Shown here: one piece after another, positions 47,001 through 54,835 of the stretch
Numbering within the stretch: the stretch's first letter is position 1
How the letters are laid out: each line of letters opens with the position of its first letter
Source: Actinophytocola sp044466355
Lineage (GTDB): Bacteria; Actinomycetota; Actinomycetes; Mycobacteriales; Pseudonocardiaceae
Length of the DNA stretch: 64,000 bases
Assembly (NCBI RefSeq): GCF_044466355.1
Contig: NZ_JBITMQ010000010.1
Span: 186,001-250,000, forward strand
Direction: 5' to 3'
The notes under the pieces: model-generated
The model's input: the letters and a program-made list of their open reading frames with translations, nothing else
Databases searched by the model: none
Told to the model about the DNA's origin: nothing
Translations under genes and position numbers: made by a program

Positions 47001-47174
47001 CGGGCCAAGGCCCTCGTTCTCCGGGCCGACATCCACCAGGGCCGCGGCGCGGACGACCTGGCAGCTGGTGCACTCGACGAGGCCATCGAGTTGCTCGGCA
47101 CGGTCGACTCGGCCGAGGCGGTCAGGTTGCGTCAGGAACTGACGCGGAACCGCAGGAACACGATCAACCGGTGA
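44079..47174 (+). CDS. SARP-type activator with NB-ARC and TPR domains (AfsR-like)
   Basis: 1031 residues from a GTG at 44079, taken because the winged helix then begins LALRLLGPLTLSVDQDEL as in other SARPs; an in-frame TTG at 43992 is possible. Residues 1-95 are a Trans_reg_C DNA-binding domain, 95-245 a BTAD (LVKEHPLRERLYEYLMLALY), and 310-600 an NB-ARC ATPase with P-loop SISGKGGVGKSTLALRVAH and LVVLDGATDEGQ. The C-terminal 300 residues are TPR repeats (for example AMLYSLGTMYLFHTRLTEAE and EAHALYRLGVVRQRSGRL). It is the best candidate for the pathway-specific activator of the flanking enediyne genes. TPR arrays often sense peptides or proteins, and a small secreted peptide is encoded convergently 47 bp away. 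Confidence 0.93.
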   Translation: MLALRLLGPLTLSVDQDELDLGGARQRVVIAMLALNANRVVPVEALIDAVWDTSPPNTARAQIQICVSGLRRVLSGAGEELQIRTRAPGYLLEIGADVLDVARFNNLVTAARTHVEANRLSEAVATLRSALSLWRGPALAGMNSEPLRRNAAQLEDTRVTAIMERIRLDLALGRHEEIVGELFALVKEHPLRERLYEYLMLALYRSGRQAEALEVCRRGRATLKEELGIELGESTRRLETAILNRDPKLDIAISGGPVPSGMPVTAPAEPQSVVPRRLPATIADFTGRQAQLAEIKRALGDDGQRSRTENYGMRIVSISGKGGVGKSTLALRVAHELRDAYPDGHLYGDLESTVDDDRVRGVLARFLRALGVDGKAIPDDDEERGDLYRSRVANKKVLVVLDGATDEGQVMPLLPAGPGCAVIVTSRARLSGLPGARQIDIDVFDVEHSLQLLATIVGEDRLNAEPEAGRELVELCGGLPLAIRIAGARLASRAHWRIDLLVNRLRDNVRRLDELSFRGLVLRSNMSQSYQALSPVGQRLFRRFALVTMPDFPGWVAAALLDIDPFDAVEVVESLVDAQLLDTVQYPGERLRYRFHDLIRVYANEQLDTAETATERAATVERLVGAWLARAERAHRKEYGGDYTIIHGTAPRWSGVAELEEIEEMGNQIEWLETERRSLVSTVHLAADHGMAEACWDLALTSVTLFSVKGHFDDWRETTERALAAAEAAGNQRGRAAMLYSLGTMYLFHTRLTEAERCYSAALEVFEELGDDHGRALVLRNGATADRLRNRDAATLAKFEAALELMRAVGDRVGEAHVLQSLAKVAIDGQDADRAHELLQEALDGYRGVGYLRGEAQALNWFAELHLLVNQVEQAHQALNRVLLIVRDIGDRIGEAHALYRLGVVRQRSGRLDSAETTLQHALSLAQQIGEHVVAGMTHYTLAEIALTRGHVAAAADHVEAAHALFTELDSTVWRAKALVLRADIHQGRGADDLAAGALDEAIELLGTVDSAEAVRLRQELTRNRRNTINR

Positions 47175-47186
47175 CGCCGCGGGCTG

Positions 47187-47209
47187 GCGGCGGGACAGTC
47201 CCCCGCCGC
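47187..47209. terminator. Hairpin between the SARP gene and the peptide gene
   Basis: GCGGCGGG and CCCGCCGC form an 8-bp perfect stem around a 7-base loop (ACAGTCC). It lies 12 bp after the SARP stop and 12 bp before the stop of the convergent peptide gene, so it can serve both. Confidence 0.7.
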
Positions 47210-47221
47210 TCGGCGCGGTCC

Positions 47222-47368
47222 TCAGCCGCCGCAGTTCCAGCCGGTGTCGCAGGCGGGCGTGACGTTCCAGCCGGTGTCCGCGTTGCCGGTGCCCGTGGTC
47301 ACCATGAGGGCGGACAGGCTGAGGAACAGTGCGGCAGCGGACAGGACGATCCTGCGAATGGCAGACAT
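47222..47368 (-). CDS. Small secreted peptide with tandem DTGWN motifs
   Basis: 48 residues from an ATG at 47368 with GGAGGCG nine bases upstream; longer in-frame starts lack a ribosome site. Residues 1-30 (MSAIRRIVLSAAALFLSLSA and onward) are a Sec signal peptide, with a likely GNA-D cleavage. The predicted mature peptide is DTGWNVTPACDTGWNCGG: two decads beginning DTGWN, each with one Cys. At DNA level a 15-base direct repeat (GTTCCAGCCGGTGTC at 47234 and 47264) is spaced exactly 30 bp. It does not look like a lanthipeptide or lasso precursor, and no modifying enzyme is adjacent. It converges on the SARP-TPR regulator, suggesting a signalling partner. Confidence 0.78.
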   Translation of the reverse strand: MSAIRRIVLSAAALFLSLSALMVTTGTGNADTGWNVTPACDTGWNCGG

Positions 47369-47534
47369 GGCGACGCCTCCGAGACTGTTTGATTTCGTTT
47401 CTGCGGGACTCCCGCTCGAGAACGAGTCAACAGCGGCTCGCAATCAGTTGATTTTCGACCAATTCAATGAATTCTGTCGTCGGTCGATAGCGAGTCGATA
47501 GGCGAATGGCAGGCCGATAGCGGCCGCCCATTCG

Positions 47535-48581
47535 TCACGCCGCGCGCCGCAGCCCGGTGGCCGCGTGCCCCGCGGCCCTGGCCGAGATCAGGCCCTCTCC
47601 GCGCAGCCACCGGACGGTGTCGGCGAAGGTCTCCCCCACCGGCCTGCCCACACCGCCGGCGGCGCGTTCGTCCACTCTGGCCGCGCAGGCGCACGTGTAG
47701 ATCGCGCCGTACTCGGCGGGGATGTGCCACGGCCACACCCGCTGCGCCAGGCCGGTGAGCACGCCGAGCGGCAGCATGGCGCGGGCGGGCACGTACACCG
47801 TCGGCAGCGCCCTGCCGGTCGTCTCACGCAGCGCCGCCACGTACTGCCTGGTGGTCAGGTAGTGGCCGGGGCCGAAGTGGCGGTTCCCGGCCGGCCCTTC
47901 CCCGCCGACCAGCGCCGCGTGCAGCGCGGCGGTGTCCCGGACGTCGCCGACTGGCAGGCCGCCGGTCGGCCACACCGGCATGAGTCCCCGCAACGTGTTG
48001 CGCAGGCGGGTGACCTGGTCACCCCGCTTGGGGTCGTGCGGGCCGAGCAGCGCCGGCGGGTAGGTGATCGTCACCGGCGCGCCCGACTCCTGGTGGGCGC
48101 GGGCGACGCGTTCCGCGGCGGCCTTGGCCGCCAGGTAGGCCTCGCGGGGACGGCCGACCGGCGAGTCCTGCGCGAGCACCCCACCCCGTGCGGGCAGCAG
48201 CGCGCCGAAGCTGGACACGTACACGACCCGCCCAGTCCCCGCCCTGCGCGCGGCGTCCAGGACCTGCTCGGTGCCCGCGACGTTGGTCCGGCCCATCTCA
48301 CGGTGCGCCCTGCTGTCGAACGAGTAGACCGACGCCGCGTGCAGGACCGCGTCGGCGCCGCGCACCAACCGGTCCACACTGAACCGGTCGAGTACGTCGC
48401 CGGTGACGATGTCGACGGCGCCGCCGTCCACGGCGCCGGTGTCCACTCCCAACGGTCCGAGTGCACTCTCCACCGTGGACTCGTCGCGGACGAGCAACCG
48501 GACCCGGTGGCCAGCGCGCAGCAACGCGGCCACCGTGTGCGCGCCGACGAACCCGCTGCCGCCGGTGACACTGACCAACAT
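47535..48581 (-). CDS. NAD(P)-dependent SDR-family epimerase/reductase
   Basis: 348 residues from an ATG at 48581 (GGAGG upstream). The Rossmann motif is VSVTGGSGFVGAHTVAALL at the N-terminus, and the active-site region reads VYVSSFGALL with a REAYLAAKAAAERVARAH (YxxxK) segment. It resembles dihydroflavonol-4-reductase-like extended SDRs, which reduce carbonyls in natural-product pathways. It is separated from the SgcJ-like gene upstream by a hairpin, so its expression level may differ from it. Confidence 0.88.
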   Translation of the reverse strand: MLVSVTGGSGFVGAHTVAALLRAGHRVRLLVRDESTVESALGPLGVDTGAVDGGAVDIVTGDVLDRFSVDRLVRGADAVLHAASVYSFDSRAHREMGRTNVAGTEQVLDAARRAGTGRVVYVSSFGALLPARGGVLAQDSPVGRPREAYLAAKAAAERVARAHQESGAPVTITYPPALLGPHDPKRGDQVTRLRNTLRGLMPVWPTGGLPVGDVRDTAALHAALVGGEGPAGNRHFGPGHYLTTRQYVAALRETTGRALPTVYVPARAMLPLGVLTGLAQRVWPWHIPAEYGAIYTCACAARVDERAAGGVGRPVGETFADTVRWLRGEGLISARAAGHAATGLRRAA

Positions 48582-48607
48582 GGAACCTCCAGGTACAGGC
48601 ATGGGAA

Positions 48608-48640
48608 GGGGCCGTTGCCCGTGGCACGGACAACGGCCCC
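48608..48640 (-). terminator. Hairpin between the SgcJ-like and SDR genes
   Basis: GGGGCCGTTG and CAACGGCCCC make a 10-bp stem; the 13-base loop can pair further (CCGTG/CACGG). It lies in the 76-bp gap between two minus-strand genes and may partially terminate transcripts coming from the SgcJ-like gene. Confidence 0.65.
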
Positions 48641-48657
48641 CTGTGGTCACCGGCGGG

Positions 48658-49083
48658 TCAGGCCGCCTTGGCCGAGCTCTCGGACGCGGCGACGTAACGC
48701 GGGGAGTTCTGGTAGGACGCCAGCTTCCACTCCCCGTCCCTGCGCACCGCGAGCCACGAGGCGCGGATGGCGTTGGCCTCGGTCACCTCGGTCTCACCGG
48801 GGAACAAGACGCCGCCGAGGCTCAGCAGGAGGATCACGTCCGGGCCGAGCGCCCGGATGCTGATCGGCTTGCCGGTCACCTGGGTGCCCTCCCAGCGGCC
48901 CGCCCACTCCTTGGTCATCTGCTCGCGGATCTCGTCGCGGCCGGTGGAGAGCGACCCGGGCAGGATCATCGTGCCGTCCTCGACGAACACGTCCGCGAAC
49001 GTGTCCGCGTCGTGGTAGGCCCACGCGGCGAGCACCTTCTGGGTCAGCGCGGCGATGGCGGCCTGGTCAGCTTGGGGGGTCAT
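48658..49083 (-). CDS. SgcJ/EcaC-family NTF2-like protein
   Basis: 141 residues from an ATG at 49083 with AGGAGG upstream. The pattern AIAALTQKVLAAWAYHDADT, FADVFVEDGTMILPG and ANAIRASWLAVRRDGEWKLA is the TIGR02246-type NTF2/SnoaL-like fold typified by SgcJ of the C-1027 enediyne cluster. SgcJ-like genes recur in enediyne clusters, but the function is not settled. It sits between an SDR and a flavin monooxygenase on the same strand. Confidence 0.85.
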   Translation of the reverse strand: MTPQADQAAIAALTQKVLAAWAYHDADTFADVFVEDGTMILPGSLSTGRDEIREQMTKEWAGRWEGTQVTGKPISIRALGPDVILLLSLGGVLFPGETEVTEANAIRASWLAVRRDGEWKLASYQNSPRYVAASESSAKAA

Positions 49084-49112
49084 GCTCGGTTTCCTCCTGA
49101 GGTCGCTGACGG

Positions 49113-50291
49113 TCAGATGTAGAGCGTGTTGGGCTCGAGGCCGCACAGCACCCGGCCGTACAGCTCGAAGTTCGTGTTCGGGTGCATCAGCGCGTGCTGG
49201 TTGACCGCCTGGATGTCACGGTTGATCCGCTGGATCGGGATCCCGTTGTAGATCGACGTGCCGCCGCTCGCGTTGGCGAGGACCCCGATCGCCTCCTTGG
49301 CCAGCCGGATCACGCTGCCGACGTCCGCACGCGTCACGGCCCGCTCCTCGAGCTTCCACTCGGTGCCCTCGGCGCACTTGCGGTCCACCAGGTTCGAGGC
49401 GCGCCACGCGTGGAACTCGGCCTCGTCGGTCTTCAGCGCCGCCTCGGCCACCTGGAAGTGGGTGATGGGCGCCTCGCGCTGGCTGTCGTAGTTCGTGTAG
49501 GTGATCTTGCGGTCGGGCAGCCGGTCGAGGAACGCGTCCATGGCGCCCTTCGCCATGCCGACGATCGTGCCCGTCGACGACGCGGCGGCGACCGGCATGA
49601 GCGGCGCGCGGTAGATCGCGGAGTTCGCGTTGCGCTTGGACGCGGTCTGCCCGGACAGCACCACCGGCAGCGGCAGCACGCGCTCCGCCGGGATGAACAG
49701 GTCCTTGGCCACCGTGCTGACGCTGCCGGTGCCGCGCAGGCCGAAGGTGTCCCAGTCGTCCACGACGAGCAGGTCCGACAGCGGCACCAGCGCCATGACC
49801 GGGTACGGCTCGCCGTCCGGCGGCACCAGGATCGCGATGATCTCCTGCCACTGCGCGTGGTGGGCACCGGAGATGAAGCCCCACTTCCCGTTCACCACGA
49901 TGCCGCCCTCGACCGGCGCGGCCATCGCGGACGGGCTGAGCGTCCCGCAGATCCGGGTGTCCGGGGTGGCGAAGACCTCCTCCTGGACCTCGTCCGGGAA
50001 CTGGCATGCCATCCAGGTCGGGATCCAGTACACCGACGCGACCCAGGAGGTGGAGCCACAGCCCCGGCCGATCGCGGTGGCGACCTCGGTGAGCGTGCGG
50101 GTGTCCACCTCGTACCCGCCGAAGTGCTTCGGGCGCCGCAGCTTGAACACGCCTGCGTCGGCAAGTGCCTCGATCGACTCGTCGTGCAGCCTGCGGTTCT
50201 TCTCGGCCCATGACGCGTGCTTGCGCAGGAGCGGTATCAGGTCCGTCGCCTTGCGCACGATTTCCTCGCGCGTAGGGATCGTGGTGGCCAA
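49113..50291 (-). CDS. Flavin-dependent monooxygenase of the acyl-CoA dehydrogenase fold (group D)
   Basis: 392 residues from a TTG at 50291, preceded by GGAGG five bases upstream. The helical N-terminal domain (HDESIEALADAGVFKLRRPK and HFGGYEV) and the middle beta-domain (GCGSTSWVASVYWIPTW, then NGKWGFISGAHHAQW) resemble HsaA/KijD3-type group D monooxygenases, which need a separate flavin reductase. These hydroxylate aromatic substrates or oxidise amino sugars. It lacks the YEGT/SEIQR-type end of true acyl-CoA dehydrogenases. A paralogue lies at 61582-62829. Confidence 0.85.
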   Translation of the reverse strand: MATTIPTREEIVRKATDLIPLLRKHASWAEKNRRLHDESIEALADAGVFKLRRPKHFGGYEVDTRTLTEVATAIGRGCGSTSWVASVYWIPTWMACQFPDEVQEEVFATPDTRICGTLSPSAMAAPVEGGIVVNGKWGFISGAHHAQWQEIIAILVPPDGEPYPVMALVPLSDLLVVDDWDTFGLRGTGSVSTVAKDLFIPAERVLPLPVVLSGQTASKRNANSAIYRAPLMPVAAASSTGTIVGMAKGAMDAFLDRLPDRKITYTNYDSQREAPITHFQVAEAALKTDEAEFHAWRASNLVDRKCAEGTEWKLEERAVTRADVGSVIRLAKEAIGVLANASGGTSIYNGIPIQRINRDIQAVNQHALMHPNTNFELYGRVLCGLEPNTLYI

Positions 50292-50635
50292 GGTGTCCTC
50301 CAAGCAAAGAACAGAAGCCGCTCGAATACCGCGCGGGCGTCCATATATGTGTTTGGCTTCGAGATTGCCTTCGCGGGTGCCTCGCGCGCATCTCCTGACG
50401 TGCCGGTCGGCAGGCCACGGGGCCGGTGTCCTCACGACACAGCGGCCGACCTCAGCCCTCCAGCGGCCGCTCCTGCTTGCGACACAACACATCCCGGCGC
50501 TCTGACCTGGGCGTCAAGCCCCGCGCCTTCTTCCATATTGCTGCACCGGCCGATCCGGTCCGCTGGGCATTGCCAAGCCCCTCAGCGTTCAATTACGGTG
50601 TTGTATAACAGCGAAATGCAACACCGGAGGCACCG
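50292..50635. promoter_or_regulatory. Divergent promoter region with an inverted repeat before the adenylation gene
   Basis: 344 bp between the minus-strand monooxygenase and the plus-strand adenylation gene. Near its right end, GGTGTTG (50597-50603) and CAACACC (50619-50625) are perfect 7-base arms directly before the ribosome site GGAGG (50626-50630), with TATAAC between them that could be a -10 box. This may be an operator, or an RNA hairpin close to the start codon. Confidence 0.55.
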
Positions 50636-52288
<1,653 letters not shown>

Positions 52289-52292
<4 letters not shown>

Positions 52293-52549
52293 CCAACATC
52301 GACATCATCACCGCTTTCGTCGCCGACGAGTTCCTCCCCGGCACCGACCCCGCCGAGCTGCCCGCCGACTACGACCTGATCGCGACCGGCGTGGTCGACA
52401 GCCTCGGCCTGCTGAAGGTCATCGCGTGGCTCGAGGACCGCTTCGACCTGGCGATCGACGACCTGGAGCTGGAGCCGGAGAGCTTCCGCACCGTCGCCGC
52501 GATCGACGACTTCGTGGCTCGTGCCACCCAGACCGTGGGAGTTGGCTGA
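52289..52549 (+). CDS. Free-standing acyl/peptidyl carrier protein
   Basis: 86 residues from an ATG at 52289 that overlaps the adenylation-gene stop by 4 bp. The phosphopantetheine motif is YDLIATGVVDSLGLLKVIAW with Ser38 as the attachment site, followed by the acidic helix (LEDRFDLAIDDLELEPESF). It should receive the aminoacyl group from the upstream enzyme. The C-1027 and prodigiosin pathways use similar ligase/carrier pairs. The PPTase may be in trans. Confidence 0.93.
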
Positions 52550-52550
52550 C

Positions 52551-53576
52551 ATGCGTGACATCGTGACGACCGCGGTTCGCGGCAAGGCCCTGACCACCGC
52601 CACCTGGCACCGGTTCTGGGAGGCGCTCCGCGAAGGGCAGGTGGACCGCGCGGAAGCGGCGGCCCTGTTCGCGGCGCTGTCCGCCCGGGGGCTCGACGCG
52701 GTGACCGCCGACGGGCTCATCACCTCCCTGGCCGAACGCCGCGCCAAGGCCGCCCTGCGGCTGCCGTCGGCGGTGAACATCGTCGGCACCGGCGGCGGCC
52801 CGGCGACCGTGAACGTCTCGACCGCCGCCGCCCTGGTGGCGGCCTCGATGGGGGTACGGATCCTGAAGACCGGGTCCCGCGCCGGGTCCGGCACCGTCGG
52901 GTCCATCGACGTCCTGGAACGGCTGGGCATCCCGCTCGCCCGTTCCGCCGACGAGGCAGGCGAGCAGCTCGACCGGTTCGGCATCACGTTCGCCGGTCAG
53001 TTCGTCTACCCGGCCGAGCTGACCCGGCTCGCCAGGACCGTGTCACCACTGGGGCTGCGTGCCGTCGGCGGCATCGTCAACGCGCTGGGCCCGTTCCTGG
53101 CGAACGTGTCCACCGGCGCCCAGCTCACCGGCATCTCCGACGCCTCCGCACTGCACGTGTTCCAGCACCTGGCGGCGAAGCGCACCGAGACCCGGATCTG
53201 GTTGTGCCACAACGATCTCGGCGCCGACGAGCTGCTCAGCATCGCACCGTCCCAGGTGCACGACAACGGCGCGGGCTCGTTCGTCGTCGACCCGACCGCC
53301 ATCGGCGTCGGCGGCGGCACCCTCGCCGACCTGGCCAGGCCCTCCGACGACGCGGCCGCCGACTTCCTGGCACTGATCGCGGGGCAGGCACCCGAGGCGG
53401 CCGTCGCGACCGTGTGCCTCAACGCGGCGGCGCTCGCGGTGCTCGCCGGGACCGTGTCCGGGTTCGCCGACGGCGTGCGCGCCGCCCGGGCCGTCATCGA
53501 CGACGGCACCGTGCTCGACCTCGCCCGCCGCCTTGCCGCCGAGAAGCTGGTCACCACGGGAGGACGTCATGGCTGA
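52551..53576 (+). CDS. TrpD-like phosphoribosyltransferase, divergent
   Basis: 341 residues from an ATG at 52551, one base after the carrier-protein stop. The glycine loop reads NIVGTGGGPATVNVST (canonical GTGGDG), and the acceptor-site motif KHGNR is KTGSR at 106-110. The Mg-PRPP pair Asp226-Glu227 (GADELL) is kept, and the glycine-rich loop and fold match anthranilate phosphoribosyltransferase (about 340 residues). Loss of the KHGN His and Asn, residues that line the anthranilate site in TrpD, suggests another amine acceptor. It overlaps the TrpA-like start by 8 bp. Confidence 0.85.
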   Translation: MRDIVTTAVRGKALTTATWHRFWEALREGQVDRAEAAALFAALSARGLDAVTADGLITSLAERRAKAALRLPSAVNIVGTGGGPATVNVSTAAALVAASMGVRILKTGSRAGSGTVGSIDVLERLGIPLARSADEAGEQLDRFGITFAGQFVYPAELTRLARTVSPLGLRAVGGIVNALGPFLANVSTGAQLTGISDASALHVFQHLAAKRTETRIWLCHNDLGADELLSIAPSQVHDNGAGSFVVDPTAIGVGGGTLADLARPSDDAAADFLALIAGQAPEAAVATVCLNAAALAVLAGTVSGFADGVRAARAVIDDGTVLDLARRLAAEKLVTTGGRHG

Positions 53577-54360
53577 CGGGTTCTTCACCGGACGCAAGCC
53601 CGGTCTCGCGATGTTCCTCAACGCTGGCGACCCGCCGCTGCCCGTGCTGCGCGACGCGGTGTTCGCCATGGACGCGCAGGGCGTGAACTGCCTGGAGCTG
53701 GCCGTCCCGTTCCCCAACTCCTTCACCGACGGCCCGGTGGTCCGGCGCTCCGCCACCCGCGCGCTGGCCGAGGGCGTCGGCCTCGACGAGACGCTCGAGT
53801 TCGTCGACTCGGTCGCGGGCCGGCTGCGCCACATGAAGATCGTCCTGCTCGCCGACTGGAGCCACACGGTGAAGCCGCGGCCGATGAGCTGGTTCCTGGA
53901 CCGCGTCGCGGCGCGCTCCGTGGACGGCCTCCTGCTGCACGGCCTGCCCCCGCTGTTGCGGGAGGAGTACCACGACCTCGCCGCCGAACGCGCTGTGCCG
54001 GTAGTCACCACGTGCTACCCGAACTCAGCAAGGGAAGTGATTGCCGACGCCGCCGCCCGCGCCGCAGCCTACGTCTACCTGGTCGCCCGGTACGGCCGCA
54101 GCGGCACTCGGACCGACCAGGACTTCACCGGGTTGCGTGACACCGTGGCGGCACTGCACGCCACGGCGAACACGCCGGTCGCGGTCGGGTTCGGCGTCCG
54201 CGACCGCGACGACGTCGCCGCCATCGGCGAACTCGGCGCGGACGCCGCCGTGATCGGCAGCGCCGCGGTCGCGCGGGTCGAGCACGCGCTCGCGGAGCGG
54301 CTCGACCCGGTGGCCGAACTGACCCGGTTCGTCGAAGGCCTTTCCCAGCCCAGACCCTGA
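53569..54360 (+). CDS. TrpA-like tryptophan synthase alpha subunit
   Basis: 263 residues from an ATG at 53569 with GGAGG upstream. Catalytic Glu43 (CLELAVPF) and Asp54 (FTDGPVV) are conserved at the canonical 11-residue spacing of E49/D60, so the indole-glycerol-phosphate-type lyase chemistry can work. The NAGDP motif is present. The PDLP loop of TrpA is changed to LHGLP, and the later substrate loop GVTG is RYGRSGT, so the substrate may be modified. It should split a glycerol-phosphate side chain off an aromatic ring. It is co-transcribed with the TrpD-like gene. Confidence 0.87.
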   Translation: MADGFFTGRKPGLAMFLNAGDPPLPVLRDAVFAMDAQGVNCLELAVPFPNSFTDGPVVRRSATRALAEGVGLDETLEFVDSVAGRLRHMKIVLLADWSHTVKPRPMSWFLDRVAARSVDGLLLHGLPPLLREEYHDLAAERAVPVVTTCYPNSAREVIADAAARAAAYVYLVARYGRSGTRTDQDFTGLRDTVAALHATANTPVAVGFGVRDRDDVAAIGELGADAAVIGSAAVARVEHALAERLDPVAELTRFVEGLSQPRP

Positions 54361-54372
54361 ACAGGAGCAACC

Positions 54373-54747
54373 ATGCTGGTCCGACACCTCAACGAGGTTC
54401 CCTCCGTCGACTGGGGCAACGGCGTGAGCCGCCGGTTCCTGCTCGCGTCCGACGGTATGAACTACACGGTGACAGACACGATCGTGCTGGCCGGCACGAA
54501 GTCCCGGCTCGAATACCGCAACCACCTCGAGTCCTGTTACTGCATCGAGGGCAGCGGCGAGGTCGTCGACCTGGCGGGCAACTCGTACCCGTTATCCCCC
54601 GGCACGTTGTACGCACTGAACGACAACGACCCGCACTTCCTGATCGCCTCCCCCGACGAGGACCTCCGGCTGGTGTGCGTGTTCAGCCCGGCGTTACGCG
54701 GCGACGAGGTTCACTCGCTCGACGCGGCGGAGTTCTCCGCGTATTGA
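54373..54747 (+). CDS. Ectoine-synthase-like (EctC) cupin
   Basis: 124 residues from an ATG at 54373 with AGGAG upstream. The family strings are LEYRNHLESCYCIEGSGE and PLSPGTLYALNDNDPHFLI, ending LRLVCVFSPALRGDEVHSLD. The metal ligands known in EctC are all present: Glu53, Tyr80 and His88. EctC closes N-gamma-acetyl-diaminobutyrate to the cyclic amidine ectoine. No ectA, ectB or ectD is nearby, so the substrate here is likely a different open-chain amide or amine, which would make it a ring-forming tailoring enzyme. Two rare TTA codons (54592 and 54694) lie in it. Confidence 0.88.
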   Translation: MLVRHLNEVPSVDWGNGVSRRFLLASDGMNYTVTDTIVLAGTKSRLEYRNHLESCYCIEGSGEVVDLAGNSYPLSPGTLYALNDNDPHFLIASPDEDLRLVCVFSPALRGDEVHSLDAAEFSAY

Positions 54748-54835
54748 CCTTCCAGGGGGCCGAAAGACCGCACGATAGCGGAAGTGCCGTGCGGGGCACC
54801 GTGCCAGCATGAAACCCCGAACTCGCGGAGTGGAC

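Noticed and set aside
47222..47368. DTGWN peptide as a lanthipeptide, lasso or thiopeptide precursor
   Set aside because: It has a Sec signal peptide rather than a RiPP leader, and no cyclase, dehydratase or RRE-type protein is adjacent.
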